16,470 nt of DNA from Candidatus Caccovivens faecavium (GCA_018715545.1 DVLK01000023.1:1-16470), one strand, 5' to 3'. Counted from the first letter of the stretch, positions 1 through 8,017 are shown. Program-made: numbers and translations. The notes: a model not told the origin generated them from the sequence alone.

Positions 1-41
1 TAAAAATGCGAAAAATACTAAAAAAATCAATTTTTTATTAA

Positions 42-77
42 AAAAATAGCAAAAAAATGCGTTTTTTTGCTATTTTT
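42..77 (-). terminator. Intrinsic terminator after the recD2-comF operon
   Basis: A perfect 16-bp inverted repeat (42-57 pairs with 62-77) surrounds a TGCG tetraloop. The stem has a GC-containing core (TAGC/GCTA) and A/T-run outer arms, so the 3' arm supplies a U-tract on either strand. It lies about 83 nt past the comF stop codon. Because it is symmetric it could also end a plus-strand transcript entering from the left of the window. Confidence 0.8.
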
Positions 78-159
78 AAATTATTTTTATTATTCTATAA
101 TTTTATTTATATTTTTTATTTTGTTAATGTTGCAAGTTTTATTACAATAGTTAAATTTT

Positions 160-927
160 TTAGCATTTATTGATTTTTGTTTTTTTATGCAATTTGTTTC
201 TTGCCACTGCGCAAGCAGATATGCTGTAAGCGTATCTTGATAGTTCTTTCGCGCAGGCGTCAACTGTGGCGCAGGTTGTGATGATATCATCGACAAGTAA
301 AATATTTTTATTTTTGATTTTGTCTTTATCAACGACAGAAAAAATATTTTTTATATTATCTAATCGTTCGACATAGTTTAATTCTTTTTGTGCCTTTGTG
401 TCATAATTTTTCTTTAAGCATTCAACAACTGGAAGATTAGCAATTTTCCCGATTTCCTCTGCGAGTAGTTTTGCCTGATTAAAAGAACGCTCCTTTTTTC
501 GTGTTCTTGTCATTGGTACATAGGTTATTAGGTCAAAATTTTTGATATCTTCTCCTATATATTTGACAATTAAAAGTGCATACCCAAGGGCAAGATAACG
601 CTTGTTGTCTATCTTGTATGATAAAATGTTTTCACGAACTTTATCTTTATATACAAGAGGGCAATAGGCATGTTTGAAATAATGCTTGCGTCTTTGACAA
701 TTATCACACACTATTGCCTCATTTTCAATCGGCTCGTCGCAAATTCTACAACGGTTGCCAATATTGAAACTCAATGTCTTACCACAACTGTCGCAAAAAG
801 GGCGTTCGTAAAAATGATTGATATCACGACCACAAAAAATACATTTGATATCTGGCGGAAAAATCAATCTTAAAAAGTTTTCTAACCAATTTTTATTATT
901 AGTTCTGTTTTTTCTTTTAGTTTTCAT
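160..927 (-). CDS. comF: ComF family phosphoribosyltransferase-like protein
   Basis: This 255-residue protein has the ComF/ComFC architecture. Four CxxC pairs lie near the N-terminus (C29/C32, C45/C48, C60/C63, C74/C77), enough to bind zinc. A phosphoribosyltransferase-like domain follows, with the family's basic KKERSFNQ segment (144-151) and a PRPP-binding loop LLVDDIITTCAT (210-221). ComFC proteins act in DNA uptake and related DNA processing in Gram-positive bacteria, but the exact reaction is unsettled and I infer no substrate. The start is the only plausible one: its ATG sits inside the end of recD2, with an 11-nt overlap, which suggests translational coupling. I see no strong SD. The loop has Cys where a Gly is usual (TTGAT becoming TTCAT). 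A helicase-ComF operon fits a role in handling single-stranded or incoming DNA. Confidence 0.88.
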   Translation of the reverse strand: MKTKRKNRTNNKNWLENFLRLIFPPDIKCIFCGRDINHFYERPFCDSCGKTLSFNIGNRCRICDEPIENEAIVCDNCQRRKHYFKHAYCPLVYKDKVRENILSYKIDNKRYLALGYALLIVKYIGEDIKNFDLITYVPMTRTRKKERSFNQAKLLAEEIGKIANLPVVECLKKNYDTKAQKELNYVERLDNIKNIFSVVDKDKIKNKNILLVDDIITTCATVDACAKELSRYAYSISACAVARNKLHKKTKINKC

Positions 928-3154
928 CGAATAATTTTGCCATTTTTTCTTCTGCTATTTCAAGTAACTTTTTGAGTAGTGTAAAGCGGGTTGCTGTGTA
1001 TTTGTTTGATACCATTCGTTTTAAATATTGCTTTTCGCCGACAATGACTACCATTTTCTTCGCACGGGTGACGGCAGTATAGATTAAGTTTCTTGTTAGT
1101 ATTATGCTTGGACCCGCAATTGCTGGAATGATGACAGTGTCGAACTCTGAACCCTGGCTTTTATGGATAGTAATTGCGTAAGATAAGGATAAGTCAAGTA
1201 GGTCGGGGCGAGTGTACAAACAATTTCTGCCGTCTTCAAATTCTACATTGACTTCGCCACTATTTGGATCTATGAGGGTGATATAGCCAATGTCGCCATT
1301 AAAGACGCCTTGTCCAGTTTCATCGGCATATTTACCGTGTTTTTTCCATTCAAGGTCATAGTTATTTGTGATTTGCATGACCTTGTCGCCAAGCCTGAAA
1401 ATTGTTTGACCTACCTCCACTTGTGGCTTTGTGACACTTGGTGGATTTATCACTTCTTGCAGAGTTTTGTTTAAACTTTCAATTCCACAAACTCCCGCTT
1501 TCATTGGTGCAAGCACCTGTATTTCGCGCGGGTCAGTTTTTAGGAATTTAGGTAGGCGAGTTGTGACAAGGTTTACTATCGTGTTTTTAATACTTTCTGG
1601 GTCACCTTTACTTTCAAAAAAGAAATCTGTGCTTGTATTGTCAATTAACGGCATCTTTCCGTCATTTATAAGGTGAGCGTTTGTGATGATTAAACTTTTT
1701 TCGCCCTGTCTAAATATTTTAGTTAACATGCAGTATGGTATTGTTCCACTTGCCAAAATATCCGCAAGCACATTGCCCGCGCCAACGCTTGGAAGTTGGT
1801 CTTTATCGCCGACTAGAATGAGTTTGCAGTCACGCGGGAGTGCCTTTAAAAGGTTGCACATAAGCGCACAGTCCACCATGGACACCTCATCACATATCAC
1901 AGCATCCACTTTAAGGGGATTGCTTTCGTTGTGCATAAAATAACTTTCATCCGTCTTTATGACATTAACTTCAAGTAGTCTATGAATGGTCTTGGCTTCG
2001 CGCCCAGTGCTGTCACTCATACGCTTTGAGGCGCGTCCTGTTGGTGCAACAAGGGCAACTCGCAACTTCATGTTTTCAAAAATTTCCAAGATACATTTGA
2101 TGATTGTGGTCTTACCTGTTCCAGGTCCGCCTGTAATTACATATACTCCATTATTTACAGCGCCTTTAATAGCTTTAATTTGCTCCTCATGAAGTTCAAT
2201 CTTGTTTCGCTCTTGAAAGTTTATTATATCTTCATCCACATCAGTTTCATTATGCTTGCTGACATTTTTCAACCATGTAAGTTTTTGCGCGATGGAGTTT
2301 TCGTAATAATAATAGCGCGATAGCATGACAATTTCAACATTGTCGTTCCAAAGAGTAACACAAGTTTTATCAAGGCAGAGAGTGTCGAAGGTATTATTAA
2401 ATAATTCGGTATGTTCTTCATAGTTTAAGTCAAGCGCTTTTGAAGCTTCGCTAAATAGCATATTTTTAGGAAGATAAGTGTTTCCATTCTTTTCGCAACT
2501 TGTTTTTAAGACATGAATAAGTCCAGCGCGCACACGAAAAGCGCTGTCGGAAGGAATGCCGATGTTCTTTGCTATTCTGTCGGCGGTTGTGAAGCCTATG
2601 CCGTCAATATCTTCAATAAGTTTATAAGGATTGCTTTTAACTATGTCAGCAGTCTTTTCGTGATAGACATTGTATATTTTAAGCGACATATTGGTGGAAA
2701 TGTTGTAAGATTGCAAAAACATGATTGTGTTTTGCACTTCTTTATGTTCGCGGTAGCTCATGCCGATTTCAAGCGCCTTCTTTTCACTTATTCCTTTTAT
2801 CATAGAAAGCTTTTCCGGTGTGTATTCTAAAATTTCTAAGGTGTCAGTGCCGAATGTTTCCACAATACGCTTGGCTGTTATCGGTCCAACCCCGCGAATA
2901 AGCCCGCTACCTAAGTATTTTTCCATGCCTGCAATGGTTTTCGGTTGGGTAAGCTCATATGAGGTAAAGGCGTATTGCACGCCAAACTTGGAGCGCTCAA
3001 ATTTGCCCTCCAAAGTTACCATTGCACCTACTTTTACATCTATAAATTTGCCTACAACGGTGACAAGTGAGCCGTCTTTTTCCAGTTTTGCCACAGTGTA
3101 GCCATTTTCATCATTGCGAAAAACGATATCTTCAATAGTTCCTACTAATGCCAT
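917..3154 (-). CDS. recD2: RecD2-type ATP-dependent DNA helicase
   Basis: This 745-residue SF1B 5'-3' DNA helicase of the RecD2 family is not part of a RecBCD complex. The N-terminal OB-like segment (about 1-70) is followed by helix-hairpin-helix motifs (about 81-102, 116-130, 181-195), the usual RecD2 extension. The motor shows Walker A GGPGTGKTT (342-350), Walker B DEVS (422-425), GDKDQLPSVGAGN (449-461), ITIHKSQGSEFD (661-672) and TAVTRAKK (693-700). All motifs are intact and the length is normal for the family. RecD2 proteins act in DNA repair and replication-fork maintenance. The ATG at 3154 is 6 nt downstream of a -10 box TAAAAT and has no SD, so the message is probably leaderless. It is the first gene of the recD2-comF operon and is divergent from the MarR-like gene. 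Confidence 0.95.
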   Translation of the reverse strand: MALVGTIEDIVFRNDENGYTVAKLEKDGSLVTVVGKFIDVKVGAMVTLEGKFERSKFGVQYAFTSYELTQPKTIAGMEKYLGSGLIRGVGPITAKRIVETFGTDTLEILEYTPEKLSMIKGISEKKALEIGMSYREHKEVQNTIMFLQSYNISTNMSLKIYNVYHEKTADIVKSNPYKLIEDIDGIGFTTADRIAKNIGIPSDSAFRVRAGLIHVLKTSCEKNGNTYLPKNMLFSEASKALDLNYEEHTELFNNTFDTLCLDKTCVTLWNDNVEIVMLSRYYYYENSIAQKLTWLKNVSKHNETDVDEDIINFQERNKIELHEEQIKAIKGAVNNGVYVITGGPGTGKTTIIKCILEIFENMKLRVALVAPTGRASKRMSDSTGREAKTIHRLLEVNVIKTDESYFMHNESNPLKVDAVICDEVSMVDCALMCNLLKALPRDCKLILVGDKDQLPSVGAGNVLADILASGTIPYCMLTKIFRQGEKSLIITNAHLINDGKMPLIDNTSTDFFFESKGDPESIKNTIVNLVTTRLPKFLKTDPREIQVLAPMKAGVCGIESLNKTLQEVINPPSVTKPQVEVGQTIFRLGDKVMQITNNYDLEWKKHGKYADETGQGVFNGDIGYITLIDPNSGEVNVEFEDGRNCLYTRPDLLDLSLSYAITIHKSQGSEFDTVIIPAIAGPSIILTRNLIYTAVTRAKKMVVIVGEKQYLKRMVSNKYTATRFTLLKKLLEIAEEKMAKLFDEN

Positions 3155-3160
3155 ATCACT

Positions 3161-3189
3161 ATTTTAATAACTTTTTGTTTAAAAAGCAA
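3161..3189 (-). promoter_or_regulatory. Promoter of recD2, ATG at predicted +1
   Basis: On the minus strand, -35 TTGCTT (3184-3189) and -10 TAAAAT (3161-3166) are separated by 17 nt. Exactly 6 nt (AGTGAT) then precede the ATG, which puts +1 on the A of the start codon. There is no room for an SD. Confidence 0.65.
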
Positions 3190-3198
3190 GCAAAATAG

Positions 3199-3227
3199 TT
3201 GCAAAATTAATGACGGTTAGATATAAT
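3199..3227 (+). promoter_or_regulatory. Promoter of the MarR-like gene and cysS
   Basis: TTGCAA (3199-3204), a 17-nt spacer and a perfect TATAAT (3222-3227) lie only 8 nt before the ATG at 3236. The expected transcript start is within 1-2 nt of the ATG. The -35 box lies 9 nt from the recD2 -35 box on the other strand, so the two promoters are back to back. Confidence 0.75.
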
Positions 3228-3235
3228 TAACATGT

Positions 3236-3619
3236 ATGAAAAATGTTGACCGATTAATTGAGATAGAAGCATTGCTTGAAAATATCACTAAGCATTTTGC
3301 TAAAAACAACCTTTTAAGGGTGAAGTTTTTATATTTTGTCAGTGAGTATCAAAATTTATCTGTCGGCATGATAATCAGTAAACTTGGAGTTAAGAAGTCT
3401 AATTTTGCACTATTAAGTAAGAAATTAGAAAAAGAAGGCGTAGTAAGTGTCAAGCATGGTGAATTTGATAGGCGCAATAGAATGTTATTTTTAACTGAAA
3501 AAGGGCAAAAAGAACTTGATACTTATCAAAACGAGATGAAAAAGTTTTTTAATGAGGATGACCATGAGGTCGATAAGGCCATTGAACAATTAACCTATTA
3601 TTTGAATAAAAAAATCTAA
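3236..3619 (+). CDS. MarR-like winged-helix transcriptional regulator
   Basis: This 127-residue protein is one winged-helix domain with flanking helices. After an N-terminal helix (about 1-22), residues about 42-65 (LSVGMIISKLGVKKSNFALL) form a helix-turn-helix. KKLEKEGVVSVKHGEFDRRNRM (about 62-84) gives the wing, with the D-x-R-N-R pattern typical of MarR wings. LTEKGQKEL (about 86-94) then begins the C-terminal dimerisation helix. I cannot name a ligand or regulon. The ATG at 3236 is chosen because TATAAT ends 8 nt upstream; an ATG at 3232 is out of frame. It is 43 nt upstream of cysS on the same strand and probably co-transcribed. The compact divergent promoter to recD2 makes autoregulation, possibly also of recD2, plausible but unproven. 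Confidence 0.82.
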   Translation: MKNVDRLIEIEALLENITKHFAKNNLLRVKFLYFVSEYQNLSVGMIISKLGVKKSNFALLSKKLEKEGVVSVKHGEFDRRNRMLFLTEKGQKELDTYQNEMKKFFNEDDHEVDKAIEQLTYYLNKKI

Positions 3620-3650
3620 GATATTTATTATCTTTTCTAATTTACCAATT

Positions 3651-3656
3651 AAAGGA
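3651..3656 (+). promoter_or_regulatory. SD of cysS
   Basis: AAAGGA lies 6 nt upstream of the cysS ATG (3663). It sets the start inside the marR-like/cysS transcript and contrasts with the SD-less first gene. Confidence 0.65.
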
Positions 3657-3662
3657 TTAAAT

Positions 3663-5066
3663 ATGAATAAAAACATTAAATTTTATAATTCTCTAACAAG
3701 ACAAAAGGAAGATTTTGTGCCAATAGAGGGAAATAATGTAAAGATGTATGCGTGCGGTATCACTCCTTCGGCTGAGGCGCATATCGGGCATCTATATCAA
3801 GCGCTTATTTATGATATAATGCGAAAATTTCTTGTGAAAGAAGGATATAATGTTGTCTATGCTAGAAATTATACTGATGTCGATGATAAAATCATCGCAA
3901 AATCGAACGAGCTTCATATTCCAGCGAATGAATATGCCGAGAAAATGATAGAAAAGATAGACAAAGAAATGCATGCATTTCAAATAGGCGAGCCTGATAT
4001 TTGGCTATATGCAACAAAGACAATAGGAGATATGATTAAGTTTATCTCTAAGCTGATAGAAAAAGATAAGGCGTATGCAACGCCAAATGGTGATGTATAT
4101 TTCAGCGTAGATAAATTTAAGGAATATGGAAAGTTGTCTGGTAGGCGCACGGAAGAGGCACTTGACGGCGTTAGAATTGAAAACGATGAATTTAAAAAAT
4201 CCCCTCTTGATTTTGCACTTTGGAAGTCGGCAAAAGAGGGTGAACCTTATTGGGATTCTCCTTGGGGAAAGGGACGCCCTGGTTGGCATATTGAATGTTC
4301 TGTTATGAACTATGTGACCTTTGGCGAGCAGATAGATATTCATGGCGGTGGCAGAGATTTACTTTTCCCTCACCATGAAAATGAGATTGCTCAAACGGAA
4401 AGTTTGACAGGTAAGCCGTTTGCAAAATATTGGATACACAACGGATTAATTCGAGTTAATGGGCAGAAGATGAGTAAAAGTCTTGGCAATTCGCTTTTAA
4501 TGAAAGACTTACGAAAAGAATATCATATTGAGGTAATAAAGCTAGCTTTACTTCAAAATTCATACCACACTGATATAAATATAACAGATAAACTTTTTGA
4601 AGATTCGGAAAAGCATCTGTATAATTTCTATACTATATTAAATGACGCACAAAAAAAGTTTTGCAAGTTTTCAGGCAATGATGAAAAAGTTGAAAATAAC
4701 TTTGATGATGCGATGCGTGATGATTTAAACACTTCAAAGGCAATATCTTATCTATTTAATATCTTTAAAGAGGCAAGAGAAAAATTACAAAATAATGATA
4801 GAAGTGTTATGGCTTTATTAAATAGTGTGATAATAACTTATTCTCTACTTGGATTATTTAAAGAAAGTCCTGAAAAATTCATAGCCAAAGTGGATGAAAA
4901 AACAAAGCTTGATATACCAGATGAAGTTAAAGCTTTGGCTGAAAAGCGTTGGCAAGCTAAGAAAGACAGAGATTTTAAATTAGCTGACGGTCTCCGCGAG
5001 GAAATTCAAAAGTTAGGATACTTAGTGAAAGACACTCGTGACGGATATGATTTAAATAAAATTTAA
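3663..5066 (+). CDS. cysS: Cysteinyl-tRNA synthetase
   Basis: This 467-residue class I aminoacyl-tRNA synthetase charges tRNA-Cys with cysteine in the cytoplasm. HIGH is at 40-43 and KMSKS at 269-273. The four zinc ligands expected from the E. coli enzyme (C28, C209, H234, E238) appear here as C31, C212, H237 and E241, all with a constant offset of three. The Rossmann catalytic core runs to about 310, then the helical anticodon-binding region, with EKRWQAKKDRDFKLADGLR (about 428-446) typical of the C-terminus. Length is normal. The segment before HIGH reads CGITPSAEAHIGH where CGxTVYDxxHIGH is more usual. The start is supported by AAAGGA 6 nt upstream. It is the second gene after the MarR-like regulator and is followed by a strong terminator. 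Confidence 0.97.
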   Translation: MNKNIKFYNSLTRQKEDFVPIEGNNVKMYACGITPSAEAHIGHLYQALIYDIMRKFLVKEGYNVVYARNYTDVDDKIIAKSNELHIPANEYAEKMIEKIDKEMHAFQIGEPDIWLYATKTIGDMIKFISKLIEKDKAYATPNGDVYFSVDKFKEYGKLSGRRTEEALDGVRIENDEFKKSPLDFALWKSAKEGEPYWDSPWGKGRPGWHIECSVMNYVTFGEQIDIHGGGRDLLFPHHENEIAQTESLTGKPFAKYWIHNGLIRVNGQKMSKSLGNSLLMKDLRKEYHIEVIKLALLQNSYHTDINITDKLFEDSEKHLYNFYTILNDAQKKFCKFSGNDEKVENNFDDAMRDDLNTSKAISYLFNIFKEAREKLQNNDRSVMALLNSVIITYSLLGLFKESPEKFIAKVDEKTKLDIPDEVKALAEKRWQAKKDRDFKLADGLREEIQKLGYLVKDTRDGYDLNKI

Positions 5067-5111
5067 ATTTTTTTGTTAAAGAAAACCACGGAGTAGTTTT
5101 GCTTAAACAAT

Positions 5112-5141
5112 AAAGGAGTATATCAATTGATATGCTCCTTT
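5112..5141 (+). terminator. Intrinsic terminator after cysS
   Basis: Two 14-nt arms pair with a single U-G wobble (5112-5125 with 5128-5141) around a very small AT-rich loop, with GGAG/CTCC at the base and T-runs from 5139 to 5143. It lies about 45 nt past the cysS stop. On the minus strand the same hairpin follows the ATPase stop (5169) but lacks a long U-tract, so termination there is likely weaker. Confidence 0.85.
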
Positions 5142-5168
5142 TTATATTTTTTATGAAGATATTTTTTA

Positions 5169-7817
5169 TTACGCCTGCTTATTATATTTCTTTTTTAAGC
5201 GATTTGTAAATTCGTTATTTTCATCCTCGTCAAGATGTGCTTTTCCGCTTGCTTTAAGATTTTCTAAGAGTTCTTCAACTTGTTCTTCGCTTACAACAAC
5301 TTGTTCTTCTTTCTTCTTTTTTCTGTTGAAACTGCTAAGCAATTTGTTAAATTTTTTATCAAATTCCGTTTCGCCTGTAAGTTCATCCGCTGGCACTTCT
5401 ATAATACCCTTTTCATTAGGTGTCAAGCCATATTTTTTACGCATATACCACTCTTTGAAATAGAATACAAGGACTATTACAAGGGTGGTGCAAAGTAGCA
5501 TTGCAACAAGGGTGATGACAACAGGGGTTGAATATGTGGTAATAGAGAAAAATTTACTCATACTTAATAGGCATGCAAGTATTAATACACCAGATAAAAC
5601 AACACAGATAGTTCTAAGTTTATTAAGAGGCCAACATGTCCAAACAAGGTTGATATAGCCTGTCAATACAACTAAAAGAGTGGAAAGAGAGGAAAATTCA
5701 TCAGGCGATAGCGTGTCAGTGTTGGCATTTAAAAGCACAACAACAAGCACATTTATAAACAAAATCAGCGCGCATGGTATGGATTTTTTCAAAACCTGCG
5801 GAATAAAGTTACCCCGTATTATATCATTGTTAGGTTGGAAGGTTAAGATGAAGGACGGAAGTCCAATCACAAACATTTCAAGAAGCAAGAGCTGTCTAGG
5901 TGTGAATGGATAGGAAATCCTGAGCACCAAAGTTGTCACGCAAAGCATAATGGTAAATAGCGTTTTCATGAGGTAAAGCACAGATGACTTCTGCACATTG
6001 TTGACAATTTGTCTGCCCTCTTTGACTATGCTTGGAAGAGCAGAGAAGTTGCTTTCAAGAAGGACGAGGTGAGAGATATTTCTTGCAACTTCACTTCCGT
6101 CTGCCATGGCAATAGAACAGTCTGCTTCTTTTAAGGCAAGGGTATCGTTGACGCCATCGCCAGTCATAGCCACAGTGTTACCTTGTGTTTTTAATGTCTT
6201 AACCAAAATATGTTTTTGTTCTGGTGTCACTCTTCCAAAAACTGTGAATTTGTTTGCAAGCTGAGCAACTTCTTGAAGGCTGACATTTTCTAGCGATACA
6301 TATCTATCATATCCTTCAACGCCTACACGCATAGCGATTTTCGAAACGGTTATTGCGTCATCGCCAGAGATAATTTTGATTTTTACATTGTTTTTCTTAA
6401 ACCAATCTATCGTTTCCACTGCGTCTTTACGAATGTGGTCCTCTAAGACAAAAAAGGCGACAAGTTTGCCATTTTTTCCTGCGACTTTTTCATCATATGC
6501 CTCATCACTTTCGCAAAGTCCGATGACGCGGAAGCCTTTTTCCATGTTTGAAACCATTATCTTCTTTTGTTCGGAGGAAATTGGGCATTTCAAAAAAGAT
6601 GGAGCGCCAAGGAAATATGTTTTGCCATTTTTTAAAGTGGTAGCGCTATATTTTCTCTGAGAGGAAAATTCAATAACCTCTTTTGCTATACTTTCGGTGT
6701 CCTTGCCAAAATAGCTTAAAAGGGCGATACTTGTGGCATTCATAGTCTTTTGTTGTTGCAAGATAACTTTCATAACACTTTCTACTTTTGATTTTTTTGT
6801 TTCAAAAGGGATGACATCAACAACATTCATTGTGCCGTCAGTTATCGTTCCTGTTTTATCTAAACATAGAACATTGGCACGGGCGAGCATTTCAATGGAA
6901 TATAGATTTTTAACGAGCGTCTTTTTTTTGCCTAGTTTGATAACTCCTACCGACAAGCCGACAGTAATTAGTAGGTACATGCCTGCTGGTATCATACCAG
7001 TGAGTGCACCGCTTGTGCTTGTGATGGAGTCTGTGATTGAGGAACCTAAAAGGACGCTTTCTTTAAAGAATGTCAATATTCCAACAGGAATTAAAATCAA
7101 GATAATGACTTTAATTAAGTTATTTAAGTCTTTAAAAAGATTGGAAGTCTGTGGTTTAAAGTCCTTAGTTCGCTCTGCGACAGTTTGAATATAGTTGTCT
7201 TTACCGACCTTATCAACGCGGGCGTAACATTGCCCAGATACAAGGAATGAGCCAGCGAGAAGCACATCGCCGATGTTTTTCTTGATTGAATTACTCTCAC
7301 CAGTTAGCAAGCTTTCGTTTGCTTCCACCGTTCCGCTGATGATTATGCAGTCGGCAGGGATTTGATTTCCGTTTTCTAATATGATTATATCGTCAAGTAG
7401 CAGGTCATCGCCTTTGACCTCTTGAAGTAGCCCTGTTCTTATCACTTTAACCTTAGGTGCGGTGACAAGCGACAACTTTTCTACTATCTTTTTAGCTTTA
7501 ATTTCTTGAATTATAGAAATAGCTGTATTTGCAATGACAACAAACAAAAATAGTAAATCTCCCCATGCTTTAACGCAGATAAGGGCGATGGCAATAACGA
7601 GCCAAATGCAGTTAAAAAAGGTGAAAATATTTTTGCAAATTATGGAAAGGTATGAATTTGATGTCTTTATCTTTGTGTCATTTATAAGTTTATGTTCCTT
7701 TCTTTCGGCGATTTGTTCCTCAGAAAGACCATGTTCAACATCTGTTTGATATCGAACGATAGGAATGGATATTGCATTTTGTTTGTTCTTTTTGCTCTTA
7801 AATTTTTTATTTCTCAT
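5169..7817 (-). CDS. P-type cation-transporting ATPase, CtpE-like
   Basis: Read from the ATG at 7817, this 882-residue membrane pump has a complete P-type ATPase core: A-domain TGES (172-175), phosphorylation site DKTGT (320-324) and hinge TGDGVND (552-558). Two hydrophobic pairs precede the catalytic loop and six further segments follow (about 600-787). There are no heavy-metal CxxC domains, and the core resembles the CtpE-like/calcium-type branch. In M4 the usual PEGL reads IPAGM (276-280), so the glutamate that binds Ca2+ in SERCA is absent and the ion cannot be assigned. A charged cytoplasmic tail of about 95 residues (788-882) follows the last segment. A TTG 39 nt further upstream opens the same frame but is the promoter's -35 box, so I reject it. 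The gene is monocistronic, divergent from cca and convergent with cysS. Confidence 0.9.
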   Translation of the reverse strand: MRNKKFKSKKNKQNAISIPIVRYQTDVEHGLSEEQIAERKEHKLINDTKIKTSNSYLSIICKNIFTFFNCIWLVIAIALICVKAWGDLLFLFVVIANTAISIIQEIKAKKIVEKLSLVTAPKVKVIRTGLLQEVKGDDLLLDDIIILENGNQIPADCIIISGTVEANESLLTGESNSIKKNIGDVLLAGSFLVSGQCYARVDKVGKDNYIQTVAERTKDFKPQTSNLFKDLNNLIKVIILILIPVGILTFFKESVLLGSSITDSITSTSGALTGMIPAGMYLLITVGLSVGVIKLGKKKTLVKNLYSIEMLARANVLCLDKTGTITDGTMNVVDVIPFETKKSKVESVMKVILQQQKTMNATSIALLSYFGKDTESIAKEVIEFSSQRKYSATTLKNGKTYFLGAPSFLKCPISSEQKKIMVSNMEKGFRVIGLCESDEAYDEKVAGKNGKLVAFFVLEDHIRKDAVETIDWFKKNNVKIKIISGDDAITVSKIAMRVGVEGYDRYVSLENVSLQEVAQLANKFTVFGRVTPEQKHILVKTLKTQGNTVAMTGDGVNDTLALKEADCSIAMADGSEVARNISHLVLLESNFSALPSIVKEGRQIVNNVQKSSVLYLMKTLFTIMLCVTTLVLRISYPFTPRQLLLLEMFVIGLPSFILTFQPNNDIIRGNFIPQVLKKSIPCALILFINVLVVVLLNANTDTLSPDEFSSLSTLLVVLTGYINLVWTCWPLNKLRTICVVLSGVLILACLLSMSKFFSITTYSTPVVITLVAMLLCTTLVIVLVFYFKEWYMRKKYGLTPNEKGIIEVPADELTGETEFDKKFNKLLSSFNRKKKKEEQVVVSEEQVEELLENLKASGKAHLDEDENNEFTNRLKKKYNKQA

Positions 7818-7827
7818 TATATATATT

Positions 7828-7856
7828 AATATAATTATTTTTACCTTATTTGTCAA
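7828..7856 (-). promoter_or_regulatory. Promoter of the P-type ATPase gene
   Basis: On the minus strand a consensus TTGACA (7851-7856), 17 nt and TATATT (7828-7833) precede the ATG by 10 nt. The predicted leader is 3-4 nt or less, with no SD. The TTG of the -35 box is in frame with the gene and mimics a start codon. Confidence 0.75.
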
Positions 7857-7873
7857 TTATTAAAGCAATTTTC

Positions 7874-7902
7874 TTGACTTTTCTTTGTTTTTAATTTAAG
7901 AT
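7874..7902 (+). promoter_or_regulatory. Candidate promoter of cca
   Basis: TTGACT (7874-7879), 17 nt and TAAGAT (7897-7902) give a start near 7909 and a leader of about 110 nt, the only long leader in the window. The -35 boxes of this promoter and the divergent ATPase promoter are 17 nt apart. Confidence 0.5.
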
Positions 7903-7921
7903 AAAAAACAGAAGTAGCGAA

Positions 7922-8002
7922 AAAGCCAATTGGTATATTATTTTTTTATTTTTACCTATTTTGCTTTAAAATTGTCTACCACTTAGCTTCCGTATAGAAG
8001 CT
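7922..8002 (+). promoter_or_regulatory. Structured 5' leader of cca
   Basis: The predicted leader holds two possible elements. First, nested pairings AAAGC/GCTTT (7922-7926 with 7963-7967) and GGTA/TACC (7932-7935 with 7953-7956). Second, a perfect 6-bp hairpin AGCTTC/GAAGCT (7985-7990 with 7997-8002) ending 9 nt before the SD. There is no U-tract, and I do not recognise a riboswitch or T-box. The pairing is what I see; any regulatory role is inference. Confidence 0.35.
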
Positions 8003-8011
8003 TCATATGTT

Positions 8012-8017
8012 AGGAGG
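8012..8017 (+). promoter_or_regulatory. Strong SD that sets the cca start
   Basis: AGGAGG lies 4 nt before the ATG at 8022. An in-frame ATG at 8007 would place this SD inside the coding region (residues LGG), so 8022 is preferred. Confidence 0.75.

Noticed and set aside
90..332. An 80-codon minus-strand frame over the end of comF
   Set aside because: Different frame from comF, low-complexity Lys/Asn/Ile sequence, overlaps conserved ComF residues.
2513..3101. Two overlapping plus-strand frames opposite recD2
   Set aside because: They lie wholly within the helicase gene, whose frame carries all conserved motifs; they are chance antisense frames.
6733..7188. A 151-codon open frame on the plus strand, antisense to the P-type ATPase
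   Set aside because: It mirrors the conserved DKTGT and membrane region of the real gene; it has no SD, no promoter and no domain-like composition.
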